From contig NZ_CAJPRT010000011.1 in assembly GCF_905373215.1 (NCBI RefSeq), forward strand, positions 3,473 to 67,472: 64,000 bases of DNA, in the 5' to 3' direction. Source of the stretch: an uncultured Campylobacter sp. (GTDB taxonomy: Bacteria > Campylobacterota > Campylobacteria > Campylobacterales > Campylobacteraceae). Positions 7,108 through 16,506 of the stretch are shown piece by piece (the first letter of the stretch is position 1; each line of letters starts with the position of its first letter). The position numbers were made by a program, and so were the translations under genes. The notes under the pieces were generated by a model that saw only the letters and a list, made by a program, of their open reading frames with translations, did no database searches and was not told the DNA's origin.

Positions 7108-9372
7108 TCAAATTTTAACTATATCGACGCCGACGTTGGTTACCATCGTGCTTACCACAGGACCCGCAGCGGGATCGAGAAGGACGCTTTGGTTCGTGCC
7201 TATGCCGTTCGTGCGCTTTAGCCCCGGGCTTACGTGCCCAAAGCCGTGGTATAAAAATAGGCAATCGTCCCTGATGCCTTGCGTGACGAAAATTTTAGCC
7301 TTTTGCTCGCCGAATTTATTTTTAAGCTTCACGATATCGCCCGTCTTTAGCCCCTCCGCTTTTGCAGAAGCTGGGCTGATCCAAACCGGCGATTCGCTCA
7401 TCATATCGTTTAAAATTTTGACATTTTGAGTGTGTCCGTTGGTGTGAAGCGCGGTCTTGCCGGTCATTAGGCAGTATTTGTGTCCGCCAAATACGTCCAT
7501 ACCCTCGGTGTTTAAGCAGCCGTATCCCGCGAAAAGCTCCTCCACTTTCGGCGCGAAAAGCTCGATCTTGCCGCTCGGGGTTTTAAATTTCATCTGCGAG
7601 CTCATCTCGCCGTTTTCGTCCACGAACTCCGCCGCGGCAGGATATTTATCGATAAATTTAGCTACGAGCTTCGGCTCTCGGTAATACAGCTTCGGCACCT
7701 TGTAGCTTACGTAGCCGTTTTTGATTAAATTTGCGATTAGCTCGGCGTTGCCTTTGGCTTGCTGCATACGGTATTCGTCGATATTGTTCCAGGTGTAATC
7801 TTTATCGATCTTCATCACCCTTGCAAGCTCTCTAAAAATTTCATAGCCGCACTTTGTATCGCCCACCGGCTCGACGGCTTTGTTTCGCATCACAAATCCC
7901 GGCGCGGTGCCGCCTTTGTTTTGAATCGATTCATCGCGCTCCAAATAGGTGGATTCGGGCAAGATCACGTCGGCTAGGCACGCGAAGTCGCTCATATACA
8001 CGTCGATTGCGAGCACGAAGTCTAGCTTTTTGATCGCTTCTACGCTCTTATCCACGCCCGCAACGTTGATGAGGTGGTTAAAGCGCGTGCTGACCCAACC
8101 TTTTACCGGATATGGTTTTTCGCTTAAAATCGTAGGCGCGATCTGCATCAAAACGCCGTGTTTGCGCGGCACGAAGAAATTTTCGCTACCTTCTTCGCCG
8201 CAGCCGTCGATGCGCGCGGTCTTTGGAATTTTAAAATTTTTATCCGGGTTCGAGATGGTAGGAAAAAGATCCTCTTTGCAAAGCGCGTTGAAGGTTTTGG
8301 AATCTTTAGAGAAGTAAATTCCGCCCTTTTTCTCGACGTTTCCCATTAGCGCGTTTGCGATCGCGATGGCGCGCGTGCGGATATATTCGGCTTTGGCTGT
8401 CGTGGTTTTGTGACCCCAGTCGATTACGACGGCTGGAGCCGCGGCGTAAATTTCATTTGCGATGCGTTCGACCTTATCCGCTTTGATCCCGGTAATGGCC
8501 TCTTGCCAAAGCGGCGTCGTATCCTTCACGGACTGCCTTAGCTCCTCTAACCCCACGGCGTATTGTTCGATAAATTTTTTGTCGTATTTGTTATCGCGCA
8601 ACCAGACGTGAATCAGCGCCATCAAAAACGCCGCGTCGGTTCCCGGCTTTATCGGCAGCCACTCGTCGGCTTTGGAAGCTACGACGCTAAAGCGCGGATC
8701 GAGGACCAAAAGCTTTACATCCTCTCTACTTGCGGCTTTTGCGAGCTTTTTGGTTTTTGAGATGTCGATGCCCTCAAAGAGATTGTGGCCGAAATTTACG
8801 ATGTATTTTGCGTCGCCGTAGTCTCTTTGCATATTGGCGCCGAAAGTGTGTGGCACGGCGATATTGTAAGTGACCGGGCAACAGGACCAGTGCGAGTAGA
8901 TGTTCGGACTGCCGTAGGCACAGGCGAAATTCATCATCTGTGTGTGGTGCTCGCCCGTTTTAGAGGTGAAAACTACGCTTTGCGGGCCGTATTTTTGCGA
9001 AATCTCGCCAAGCTTCTGCGCGCAAATTTTAAGCGCCTCGTCCCAGCTCGCCTCTTTAAATTTGCCCTCGCCGCGCTCGCCCACGCGAATGAGCGGCTTA
9101 ATGAGTCTTTGATCGTCGTAGAGCTGATTTATGCCCGCGCCTCCGCGCGCACAGACCGAGGTTTTGTTTGAAAAGCGATAGTTGCCCTCGATGAGAGCGC
9201 CGCGACCGTCTTTGACGGTCACTTCGATAGGACAGCGCGAGGAGCACATCTCGCAAACGCTGGCGACTTTCTTTTCCATCCCGCCGGTAACCGCGCTAGC
9301 GTTTAAATTTAGATTTAGCGTCGCTAGCGTGCCGATTGCGGTGGTGCTTTTTAAGAAATTTCGTCTATTCAT
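7108..9372 (-). CDS. psrA: polysulfide/thiosulfate reductase molybdopterin subunit
   Basis: 754 residues, close to Wolinella PsrA. A Tat signal (RRNFLKS at residues 3-9) leads to a hydrophobic stretch ending near ALA. The N-terminal [4Fe-4S] site is CEMCSSRCPIEV...CARGG. HWSCCPVTYN, near residues 162-171, supplies the cysteine expected to ligate molybdenum in this enzyme branch. Molybdopterin guanine dinucleotide contacts run to the C-terminal dinucleotide-binding domain. It reduces sulfur compounds in the periplasm during anaerobic growth. Sequence alone does not settle polysulfide versus thiosulfate. AAGGAG precedes the ATG. Confidence 0.9.
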   Translation of the reverse strand: MNRRNFLKSTTAIGTLATLNLNLNASAVTGGMEKKVASVCEMCSSRCPIEVTVKDGRGALIEGNYRFSNKTSVCARGGAGINQLYDDQRLIKPLIRVGERGEGKFKEASWDEALKICAQKLGEISQKYGPQSVVFTSKTGEHHTQMMNFACAYGSPNIYSHWSCCPVTYNIAVPHTFGANMQRDYGDAKYIVNFGHNLFEGIDISKTKKLAKAASREDVKLLVLDPRFSVVASKADEWLPIKPGTDAAFLMALIHVWLRDNKYDKKFIEQYAVGLEELRQSVKDTTPLWQEAITGIKADKVERIANEIYAAAPAVVIDWGHKTTTAKAEYIRTRAIAIANALMGNVEKKGGIYFSKDSKTFNALCKEDLFPTISNPDKNFKIPKTARIDGCGEEGSENFFVPRKHGVLMQIAPTILSEKPYPVKGWVSTRFNHLINVAGVDKSVEAIKKLDFVLAIDVYMSDFACLADVILPESTYLERDESIQNKGGTAPGFVMRNKAVEPVGDTKCGYEIFRELARVMKIDKDYTWNNIDEYRMQQAKGNAELIANLIKNGYVSYKVPKLYYREPKLVAKFIDKYPAAAEFVDENGEMSSQMKFKTPSGKIELFAPKVEELFAGYGCLNTEGMDVFGGHKYCLMTGKTALHTNGHTQNVKILNDMMSESPVWISPASAKAEGLKTGDIVKLKNKFGEQKAKIFVTQGIRDDCLFLYHGFGHVSPGLKRTNGIGTNQSVLLDPAAGPVVSTMVTNVGVDIVKI

Positions 9373-9457
9373 AAAAACTCCTTACCTTTAAATTTTGGTA
9401 GGAATTCTAAGGCTTCATCGTAAAAATAAGGTTAATTTTGATAATGCAGCTTTTGGC

Positions 9458-10690
9458 TTAGACTTTTTCTCGAAAGATAAAATGCGTCCTGCGCCGTATT
9501 TTAAAGCCATAAAATAGCGCCAGCAGTAGCAAAATGCTAATTGCACCGCAGATCGCAAGGGCTACGCGAGCGCCCAGTAGCTCGGTAAAAAAGCCCGATA
9601 TGAGCGCTCCAAATGGCGTACTACCTATTAGAAATAGCGCGTATAAGCTAAGCACACGCCCGCGAAATTCGTTGCTTACGTGCATCTGCACGGTGGAGTT
9701 GATGCTTGAGTTTGTGATTACGAAAAGAAACCCTGTCACGGCAAGCCCTGCCGCAGCCCATGCGAAGGAATTCGCAGCCCCAGTAAGAGCTAAGCTCACC
9801 CCCATAGCGATCGCGCACGATCTGATTTTGCGGATGCCAAGTTTATCAAAGACTGCTACGAAAAACGCGCCGCAAAAGGCCCCCACGCCCAGAGCCGACA
9901 TCAAATATCCAAAGCTTCGCTCATCCGCACCCAGGCTAAGCTTAACAAGTGCCGAGATCGTTACATTATAATTTGGCACCAGCGTCGCTACTATAAGCAC
10001 TATTATCATTAGCTCGCTTAGAATTTTTTTGTGCAAGACATACGAAATTCCAGCACCGATCGAGGCAAAAACGCCTCCGCTTCTGCTAGATAGCGCAGTA
10101 ACGGATGGCGGAATTTTTATGAAAAACAGCGAAACGATGATGCCTAAAAAGCTAAGCGCGTTGAATAAAAAGCAAAAGCCCACGCCCCACAGCGCCATCA
10201 CGATCCCCGCAAGTGCGGGTCCTGCAATACGAGCGACGTTGAAGGACATAGAATTTAACGCTATGGCGTTGGCTAGATCGCGGGGCGAGTCGATGAGGTC
10301 TTTTACCATCGACTGACGGCTCGGGGCGTCCATGCTGGTAAAGATGCCACTTGCAAAAGCGCAAAATAAAATTTTGCCGAAAGAATATAGCTCGCAAAAG
10401 CTCATAACCGCGAAAATTGAGGCGGTCACCGCCATGCCTATTTGAGCGAGCAAAAGGATCTTTTTGCGATTAAACTTATCGAGCAGTACACCGGAAAACG
10501 GCGTGAAAAGTAGCGCGGGCAAGAACCTCGCCGCAGCTACGAGGCTGACCTTAAAAGCGTCTGCGGTGATGCTTAGCACTAGCCACGGCAGCGCGACGCT
10601 TTGCATCCAAGAACCGATCAGCGAGAGGTTCATCCCGATCCAATAAATTCTAAAATTCGAGTATTTAAGCGATAGGAAGGGATTTTTCAA
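9458..10690 (-). CDS. MFS exporter (EntS-like family)
   Basis: 410 residues with about 12 helices. The N-terminal MKNPFLSLKYSNFRIYWIG, the WMQSVALPWLVLS stretch and the FSGVLLDKFNRKKIL motif A belong to the EntS/MFS_3 group of efflux proteins. The end is basic (IRRRTHFIFREKV). The start is a TTG at 10690 behind AAGG. It is divergent from the PAS protein and tail-to-head with the psr operon, from which it is separated by 85 bases. Substrate unknown; a drug or siderophore-type export role is family inference. Confidence 0.85.
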   Translation of the reverse strand: MKNPFLSLKYSNFRIYWIGMNLSLIGSWMQSVALPWLVLSITADAFKVSLVAAARFLPALLFTPFSGVLLDKFNRKKILLLAQIGMAVTASIFAVMSFCELYSFGKILFCAFASGIFTSMDAPSRQSMVKDLIDSPRDLANAIALNSMSFNVARIAGPALAGIVMALWGVGFCFLFNALSFLGIIVSLFFIKIPPSVTALSSRSGGVFASIGAGISYVLHKKILSELMIIVLIVATLVPNYNVTISALVKLSLGADERSFGYLMSALGVGAFCGAFFVAVFDKLGIRKIRSCAIAMGVSLALTGAANSFAWAAAGLAVTGFLFVITNSSINSTVQMHVSNEFRGRVLSLYALFLIGSTPFGALISGFFTELLGARVALAICGAISILLLLALFYGFKIRRRTHFIFREKV

Positions 10691-10805
10691 CGCACTGCCT
10701 TTTGAAATTTTGATTTGAGATTATACATTAAATTTTAAAAATTCACTTAAAGATTTAATATTTATAAAAATTTAACGAAAATTTAATATTTCTGAAAAGA
10801 AAAAT

Positions 10806-10815
10806 TTTATATACT
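10806..10815 (+). promoter_or_regulatory. candidate -10 region of the PAS gene
   Basis: TTTTATATACT lies about 40 bases before the PAS gene ATG, downstream of an AT-rich stretch (ATTTAATATT runs) of the kind found upstream of Campylobacter sigma-70 -10 boxes. No clear -35 is seen, which is usual for this group. Confidence 0.35.
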
Positions 10816-10846
10816 CTGCAATAAATTTTTAAGCAAAGGATTAAAA

Positions 10847-11413
10847 ATGCAAAGACCGACTCCGATTAATCAGGAAATCAAACTCGATGAGAAGCGCTAT
10901 ATCGTTTCCAAAACCGATCCGAAGGGCATTATCACGTTTGCAAATCCGTATTTTTGTATGATTTGTGGCTATAGTGAGCTTGAGCTTTTGGGGCAGCCGC
11001 ATAACATCATCCGACATCCGGATATGCCGCGAATAGCGTTTAAGCTTATGTGGGATACGATACAACAAGGCAAGGATTTTACCGCCGTGGTTAAAAATTT
11101 AGCCAAAGACGGGCGCTTTTATTGGGTCATTACGGAATTTACTTCTAAAAAAGATCCCGTGACAGGGCAGATCACCGAATACACGGCATTTCGCAAGGCT
11201 CCACCAAGATCTGCGATCGAAACTATAGAGCCAATTTATAGGGCGTTGCTGGATGCTGAAAGAAACGGCGGTATGCAGGCTAGCCAGAAGGCGCTCGTGG
11301 ACTTTTTAAAAAGCAAAGGTGAGACCTACGAGAGCTGGATCGCAAAGGTCTCAGGCAAATCAAATCCGCTCACCGCAATGTTTTTTAAGGCGATGAAAAA
11401 GCTTTTTAGCTAG
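10847..11413 (+). CDS. PAS-domain protein of the Aer/CetB type
   Basis: 188 residues. A single PAS domain occupies about residues 15-120, with the Aer-type sequence YFCMICGYSELELLGQPHNI followed by RHPDMPRIAFKLMWDT, which in Aer relatives binds FAD. The C-terminal 65 residues carry no membrane helix and no signalling module. In C. jejuni, CetB is a stand-alone PAS protein that works with the membrane receptor CetA in energy taxis. No CetA partner is next to this gene, so the energy-taxis role is inference. Confidence 0.8.
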   Translation: MQRPTPINQEIKLDEKRYIVSKTDPKGIITFANPYFCMICGYSELELLGQPHNIIRHPDMPRIAFKLMWDTIQQGKDFTAVVKNLAKDGRFYWVITEFTSKKDPVTGQITEYTAFRKAPPRSAIETIEPIYRALLDAERNGGMQASQKALVDFLKSKGETYESWIAKVSGKSNPLTAMFFKAMKKLFS

Positions 11414-11436
11414 TCCAGTTAAAATTTAGTGCAAAC

Positions 11437-11455
11437 CCCGCGCAATGCGGGATTA
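11437..11455 (+). terminator. weak candidate terminator after the PAS gene
   Basis: CCCGC and GCGGG pair over five bases around GCAAT, followed by ATTATT. It is short and the T content is modest; I list it only because it sits 24 bases after the PAS gene stop. Confidence 0.3.
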
Positions 11456-11586
11456 TTCGGCTTTGTGCGAGTAAGGCAAATAAAGCAGCGCAAAGCCATC
11501 CATTCATAAAATTTTGAAATTCTATGAAATTTTAAATTTAGCACCCAAGCTTTGAAATTTTACGTCCACATCAAACGCGCTACAGA

Positions 11587-12201
11587 TCAAAGCCCCTCAA
11601 GCGTTATGTCGTAGAGCCTCTCGACAGTTTCATCGTTTAAATTTAGCGTCTTTTTGCTTCGTAAAAATTCTAAAATTTCATCCTGCGCAAAGCCCGCTCT
11701 TTGTGCGCAATGCTCGTGCGCAGGCAAAAAGCCGCGGCATAGCGCGATATTTTCTAAAATTTCTTCGTCGCATAAAAAACAATATGGCTCGTCGTGCAAG
11801 CGCCCCTCAAATTTTAAAATTTCGGCGTAGCTTTCTACGATTATGCGGCGCGGGTTTTGTTTTCCGAAGTGCGCAGCAGCGTGGTTTAGCAGCTCGTAAT
11901 AGAATTTATCCAGATGCTCGGCATCTTTTAGATGTGCGTGCAAAAGCCGCATAAATTGCTGCCAAAATAGCAGCTTCTCGCGGTTTCCGAGCCACGCGTA
12001 TCCTAGATGCATCACGCCGCTAAGGCGCGGCAGGAAGTTTTGATTTTGCGAGAGTTCGAAGTCGATTTTATAGCCCTGGATGATATTTGAATGGCGCGCG
12101 CCGTAAAAGCGATACGCACGCACGAGCGCGCTTTCGCTTAGCACGTCCACGATGCAGTCCTCGTCCCTAACCTTGGTCGTTTTTAATATAAATCCTTGCA
12201 T
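11587..12201 (-). CDS. recO: DNA repair protein RecO
   Basis: 204 residues, the short form seen in Campylobacterota. RecO helps load RecA on SSB-covered single strands with RecR. The N-terminal OB-fold start MQGFILKTTKVRDEDCIVDVLS is typical. The C-terminal region has C-x-x-C (CFLCDEE) and a later Cys (HEHCAQ) where larger RecO proteins have a zinc site. The ATG is preceded by AGGAAA. It is divergent from accD. Confidence 0.85.
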   Translation of the reverse strand: MQGFILKTTKVRDEDCIVDVLSESALVRAYRFYGARHSNIIQGYKIDFELSQNQNFLPRLSGVMHLGYAWLGNREKLLFWQQFMRLLHAHLKDAEHLDKFYYELLNHAAAHFGKQNPRRIIVESYAEILKFEGRLHDEPYCFLCDEEILENIALCRGFLPAHEHCAQRAGFAQDEILEFLRSKKTLNLNDETVERLYDITLEGL

Positions 12202-12252
12202 TTTCCTATTTTATCGAAATTCACATATAAATTTAAATAAAGAATTTTAGGT

Positions 12253-12258
12253 TATAAT
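12253..12258 (+). promoter_or_regulatory. -10 box of the accD operon
   Basis: TATAAT 37 bases before the accD start, in an AT-rich context. The transcript would start near 12265, giving a leader of about 30 bases with AAAGGAAA ahead of the ATG. Confidence 0.5.
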
Positions 12259-12294
12259 CAGAAGTTTCATTTCATAGAATTTAAAGGAAATCAT

Positions 12295-13194
12295 ATGAAT
12301 TTTGGAGATCTATTTTCAAAAATACGTAGAACGCAGCCCGCACCGAGCGAAGCTCCTACGCACTGGATAAAGTGCCCGGGATGTGGCGCACTGATGTATA
12401 GCAAAGAGGTCGAGCAAAATCATAGCGTTTGCCCCAAGTGTAACTATCACCTTCGTTTTGACGCGCAGGCTCGCATTGATCTGATCTGCGATGAAGGCTC
12501 TTTCGTGGAGTACGATCAAAATTTACAGCCCATAGATCCTCTAAAATTCGTCGATAAAAAATCCTACAAAAAGCGTATCTCCGAGAGCAAGGAAAAAACA
12601 GGCAGGTTTAGCGCGGTGATCGCAGGCGAGGGCGCTATAAGTCGCCAAAAAATTCAGCTCGTGGTGTTTGATTTTAACTTCATGGGCGGAAGCCTGGGCT
12701 CTGTGGAGGGCGAAAAGATCGTGCGCGCCGTAAAACGTAGTCTGGATAAAAACGAGCCGCTAATCATCGTAAGCGCAAGCGGCGGCGCTAGGATGCAAGA
12801 AAGCACCTTTTCGCTAATGCAGATGAGCAAAACCTCCGCCGCGCTTAAAATTTTATCCGAGCATAAAATTCCTTTCATCTCCGTTCTTACTGATCCTACG
12901 ATGGGCGGCGTAAGCGCGTCGTTTGCATGGCTGGGAGATATCATCATCGCAGAGCCCGGCGCTCTCATCGGCTTTGCCGGGCAGCGCGTCATCAAGCAAA
13001 CTATAGGCGCAGATCTGCCCGAGGGCTTTCAGAGATCGGAATTTCTGCTCGAACATGGATTAATTGATGCGATCGTGCCTAGAGCCGAGATGAGGCAGTA
13101 TTTAAGCGATATAATCAACGTGCTTAGCAAAAACGCCGTGCAGATTGACGACACGAGTGACAAATCGCTACACGAAGAGGGAAGCGAAGAGTAG
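12295..13194 (+). CDS. accD: acetyl-CoA carboxylase carboxyltransferase subunit beta
   Basis: 299 residues. The zinc ribbon is CPGCGALMYSKE...CPKCNYH near residues 28-50. The crotonase-like carboxyltransferase core has SASGGARMQES, the acyl-CoA oxyanion region, and DPTMGGVSASFAWLGDI. With AccA it transfers CO2 from biotin to acetyl-CoA to make malonyl-CoA for fatty acid synthesis. It heads an operon with rlmH, the DksA-like gene and a membrane protein gene, an order I recall from C. jejuni in the same relative arrangement. Confidence 0.97.
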   Translation: MNFGDLFSKIRRTQPAPSEAPTHWIKCPGCGALMYSKEVEQNHSVCPKCNYHLRFDAQARIDLICDEGSFVEYDQNLQPIDPLKFVDKKSYKKRISESKEKTGRFSAVIAGEGAISRQKIQLVVFDFNFMGGSLGSVEGEKIVRAVKRSLDKNEPLIIVSASGGARMQESTFSLMQMSKTSAALKILSEHKIPFISVLTDPTMGGVSASFAWLGDIIIAEPGALIGFAGQRVIKQTIGADLPEGFQRSEFLLEHGLIDAIVPRAEMRQYLSDIINVLSKNAVQIDDTSDKSLHEEGSEE

Positions 13195-13646
13195 TGCAGA
13201 TAACGGTAAATTCCATCCAAAAGGGCACGGACGAGTTCGCAGGCGCGATAAGTGATTATAAAAAAATGACGGCTAAATTTGCCGCGGTGCGAGATGAGAC
13301 GTTTTTTAATGCTAATATCGCTCGCGCGCAAAGCACATCTGCTGAGCTAGCGCTTAAGGCGTATGATGAAGCTTATCTACCGCGCCTTAGCGGATACGTC
13401 GTAGCTTTGGATGAGCGCGGACAGGAGCTAGATAGCATGGAATTTGCGAGTATGCTAAAGGATAAAAGTAGCGTGTCATTTTTCATCGGTGGCGCTTATG
13501 GGCTTAGTGAAAATTTTAAGGCAAAAGCCGATAAAATAATCAGTCTTAGTAGGCTTACGTTAGCGCATAAAATCGCTAAACTTTTGCTCTTTGAGCAAAT
13601 TTTTCGCGCGCTGTGCATTAACGCAAACCATCCATATCACAAATAA
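13194..13646 (+). CDS. rlmH: 23S rRNA (pseudouridine1915-N3)-methyltransferase RlmH
   Basis: 150 residues of the SPOUT methyltransferase class. The C-terminal knot is clear: FFIGGAYGLSENF (SAM loop), then SLSRLTLAHKIAKLLLFEQI and the terminal NHPYHK characteristic of RlmH. It modifies helix 69 of assembled 70S ribosomes. The start is GTG at 13194, overlapping the accD TAG by one base, so translation is coupled. Confidence 0.95.
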   Translation: MQITVNSIQKGTDEFAGAISDYKKMTAKFAAVRDETFFNANIARAQSTSAELALKAYDEAYLPRLSGYVVALDERGQELDSMEFASMLKDKSSVSFFIGGAYGLSENFKAKADKIISLSRLTLAHKIAKLLLFEQIFRALCINANHPYHK

Positions 13647-13655
13647 AGGGAAGTA

Positions 13656-14012
13656 ATGAAGAAAAACGAGTTGAAATTTTACAAGAAAATTTTAGAAGAA
13701 AAAAGAGAGCAACTCATCGCCAATATTAATAGCTCTGTAAATGAAATTTCGGAATTGCGCGAAAATAAAGCTGCGGATGATTTTGACGTAGCGAGCATGA
13801 ATACGGATTTAAGCATCGAATACTCGCTAAATGTTAATCAACAAAAGGCGTTTTTAGAGATCGAAAGCGCGCTTAAACGTATCGAAAACGGCACTTATGG
13901 GCTTTGCGAGAGCTGCGGCGAGCAGATAAGCTTAGAGCGTCTTAAGGTAAATCCGGAGGCGAGATTGTGCATTTCGTGCAAGGAACAGGCGGAAAAGCAA
14001 AATAGGAGTTAG
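13656..14012 (+). CDS. dksA: DksA/TraR-type zinc finger protein
   Basis: 118 residues. The N-terminal part is a likely coiled coil (residues 1-75). The C-terminal four-cysteine zinc finger is CESCG...CISCKEQ (residues 86-110). Such proteins enter the RNA polymerase secondary channel and, with ppGpp, adjust rRNA and amino-acid promoters. The protein is shorter than enterobacterial DksA (151) and has the full Cys4 form. It follows rlmH by nine bases. Confidence 0.85.
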   Translation: MKKNELKFYKKILEEKREQLIANINSSVNEISELRENKAADDFDVASMNTDLSIEYSLNVNQQKAFLEIESALKRIENGTYGLCESCGEQISLERLKVNPEARLCISCKEQAEKQNRS

Positions 14013-14014
14013 CT

Positions 14015-15016
14015 ATGAAAACCAAGCAATTCTTTTTATATTCGATCGTCTATATCGCAATCGTCGCGATTTTAGTTTTTACGCAGCAAAGCAGTAGTTA
14101 TACACTGGGGCTTTTCGGTTTTACGCTTACGCTTCCTGTGGCGGTGTGGATCGTACTGCCGTTAATTTTATATATGATTTTGGCGATTTTTCATATCGTT
14201 TTTCATAGCTTTGCGTTTTACCGCACAAAAAGGGCGATTGCAAAGGATCTAAGTGCATACGATGCGATGAGTAAAGAGGTTTTGCTGGGTCTTGATACCA
14301 ATAAAGACTTTAAAACCGAGTATTTTAAAGACCCGAGCGAGCTTACTAAAATTTTATCTCCGTGGTACGATAGCACCGGCATAGATGTCAAAAATGAGGA
14401 TCTAAAAGAGGTCATAGGCGTTATCGAGAAGGTTAAAAACGGCGAAGTGGCGGATCTGCGAAAATATAAACTTCCTAAAGATAACGGACTATTTTTGCAA
14501 AACGAGCTCAATCGCCTCGACGCCGAGCCTGCGTATGCGTATGAAATTTTAAAAACTAAAGGCGTTTATAGCGAAAATATTACTAAAAAAGCCTATGCCG
14601 TAGCGCTTGCCAAAGGAAGCTACGATAAGATCAAAGCCTATAAAATTCCTCAAGATATAGCCGAGGTAAATATTTTAGTGGATCGCGCGGTGAATGACGC
14701 GAGCTTTGAGATCAGTAGCGAGGAACTTTTTGATCTCGTAAATAATGAAAAATTTAGCGAGCAGGATTTTATCGGCTTTGCTAAAAAGCTAAAAAATCAT
14801 CTCGCTCCAGAGCAATACAAAGCCTTTTTCGAGCGGCTCAAAAACGAGAATCAAGAAGCGACCGAGGCATATCTGTACGCGCTATATGAGCTTGGCATGA
14901 TCGACGAGTTTAGAGAGCAGCTAAGTCTTGCCGACGGCGACGAGTTTGAGAAGTTTAAAATTCTACTATTTTTGCGTGACAACGGCAAAAACGTCCCTGC
15001 GTCGCTGTTATTTTAG
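14015..15016 (+). CDS. conserved Campylobacter membrane protein, two N-terminal helices
   Basis: 333 residues. Two membrane helices (about 6-24 and 34-60) are followed by a largely helical, acidic cytoplasmic domain of about 270 residues with repeat-like short helices (YEILKTKGVYSENITKKAYA). It starts two bases after the dksA-like stop. C. jejuni has, as I recall, a membrane protein in the same place after its dksA-like gene. Function unknown. Confidence 0.75.
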   Translation: MKTKQFFLYSIVYIAIVAILVFTQQSSSYTLGLFGFTLTLPVAVWIVLPLILYMILAIFHIVFHSFAFYRTKRAIAKDLSAYDAMSKEVLLGLDTNKDFKTEYFKDPSELTKILSPWYDSTGIDVKNEDLKEVIGVIEKVKNGEVADLRKYKLPKDNGLFLQNELNRLDAEPAYAYEILKTKGVYSENITKKAYAVALAKGSYDKIKAYKIPQDIAEVNILVDRAVNDASFEISSEELFDLVNNEKFSEQDFIGFAKKLKNHLAPEQYKAFFERLKNENQEATEAYLYALYELGMIDEFREQLSLADGDEFEKFKILLFLRDNGKNVPASLLF

Positions 15017-15557
15017 CTCGGTAATTTTACGAGTTCGTTTTATGCGGGTAAGAGAGGCTGCTTTTTACGATCTGCGCGGCTATCAAACACAGCCTGCGCG
15101 ATAAAATTTAAAGTGCGGGTAAAATTCCAACTCGCGCAAATTTGAAATTTTAGAATTTATCGAAAGAATTAATGCGTACAAGCGGTAAAATTTAAAAGAT
15201 TTGTTTGTGTAGTGCGCGCGTAAACGGATTTTGCATTTACGCGATGAAATTTAGAATTTAAACATAAAGCGCAAGACTTGCTAGCCAAATAAAAGTGCTG
15301 AAATTTTAAAATCCGCGCGGCGTTTTGCAAGCTGCTTGCTTCGTATCGCTACGCAAATAAAATTGGTGGCGATCATCCTTGCTGCCGTTTTGCCACCACT
15401 CAAATTAGCTAAGCTTAAAAATAAAATTCGCGCCTAAATGCGAATACGTAGCCTATGAAATTTAAAATTTTAAAGCTCGTGGCAAAACCCACTGCAAGCG
15501 TTGCGGCGTTAAATTTAAAGGTTTAAATTCAAACGAAATCAAAATAAGAAATTTAAA
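15017..15557. other. 541-base intergenic stretch without a gene
   Basis: No supported frame. It holds several AAATTTTAAA-type words and one loose hairpin (GGTGGC at 15365-15370 with GCCACC at 15392-15397, loop 21 bases) that could act in termination after the accD operon but has no T-run. Confidence 0.55.
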
Positions 15558-16484
15558 ATGACGGAAGATTTTTTTAAAAGGGACCCCCTATTTTTGGCGC
15601 CTTTGGCGGGCTTTTCAGATCCGCCGCTGCGGGGCGTAGTGAAAAAATTCGGCTGCGACGCGACCGTAAGCGAGATGATAAGCGCAAATGCCCTTGTTTT
15701 CGAGGACGAAAAGACGCTAAAGATGCTCGAAAAAAACGCCGCCGAAACCCCTTTTTTCGTGCAGATTGCGGGTAGCGATGCTGAAATTATAAAAAAAGCG
15801 GTTTTGCTCATCAATAAATTTGACGGCATCGACGGCATCGATCTAAACTGCGGCTGCCCCGTCCCTAAAGTCGTAAAGCAGGGAGCTGGCTCGGCGCTGC
15901 TGCTTGATCTGCCCCGTCTATCGCTCCTGGTCGAGACTATCAAAAAGTATTCGAACAAAAAATTTACGAGCGCGAAGGTACGGCTGGGCTTCGGCGCCGT
16001 GGATATCGAAAATATCGCTCGCGCCGTACAAGGCGCAGGAGCCGATTTTATCGCGATTCACGGGCGCACCAGAGCGGGCGGATACAGCGCGGCGGTGGAT
16101 TACGGCGCGATCGCAAGAGCCAAACGCGCGCTGCAAATCCCCGTGATCGCAAACGGCGACATAAACTCCGCCAATGCACCTGCAGTGCGAGACCTTAGCG
16201 GCGCAGACGCGCTGATGATCGGTCGCGCGGTCATCGGCAGGCCGTGGATCTTTCGCGAGATCAAAACGGGCGAACAGGCAAGTGACGCGCTAAAAAGGGA
16301 GGTCGTGCTCTATCATTTCGCTCAAATGCTAAGCCATTACGGTAGCCACGGCGTAGCGATATTTCGCAAGCATCTGCACGAATACTCCAAGGGGCGCGAA
16401 AATGCCGCAAGCTTTCGCGAGCAGATCAACCACGTCGCCGCCGAGAGCGAAATGACTCGGCTAATCGAGGAATTTTTTAGTTAA
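15558..16484 (+). CDS. dus: tRNA-dihydrouridine synthase
   Basis: 308 residues. A flavin-dependent TIM barrel begins LAPLAGFSDPPLRGVVKKFG. The active-site motif is GIDLNCGCPVPKVVKQGAGSALL, with the catalytic Cys of the NCGCP signature. AIHGRTRAGGYS and ANGDINS follow as FMN phosphate-binding pieces. It reduces uridine in the D-loop of tRNA. The Dus subclass (A/B/C) is not assigned. Upstream Shine-Dalgarno is weak (AAATAAGAAA). Confidence 0.93.
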   Translation: MTEDFFKRDPLFLAPLAGFSDPPLRGVVKKFGCDATVSEMISANALVFEDEKTLKMLEKNAAETPFFVQIAGSDAEIIKKAVLLINKFDGIDGIDLNCGCPVPKVVKQGAGSALLLDLPRLSLLVETIKKYSNKKFTSAKVRLGFGAVDIENIARAVQGAGADFIAIHGRTRAGGYSAAVDYGAIARAKRALQIPVIANGDINSANAPAVRDLSGADALMIGRAVIGRPWIFREIKTGEQASDALKREVVLYHFAQMLSHYGSHGVAIFRKHLHEYSKGRENAASFREQINHVAAESEMTRLIEEFFS

Positions 16485-16506
16485 ATTTAGAATTTTAGGA
16501 ACTCTG

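Noticed and set aside
7108..9372. Long plus-strand frames opposite psrA, and similar frames opposite other genes
   Set aside because: Shadows of strongly coding minus-strand genes; the codon pattern and motifs belong to the real gene.
15365..15397. Terminator after the accD operon
   Set aside because: Six-pair stem with a 21-base loop and no T-run, 350 bases from the last gene; too weak to call.
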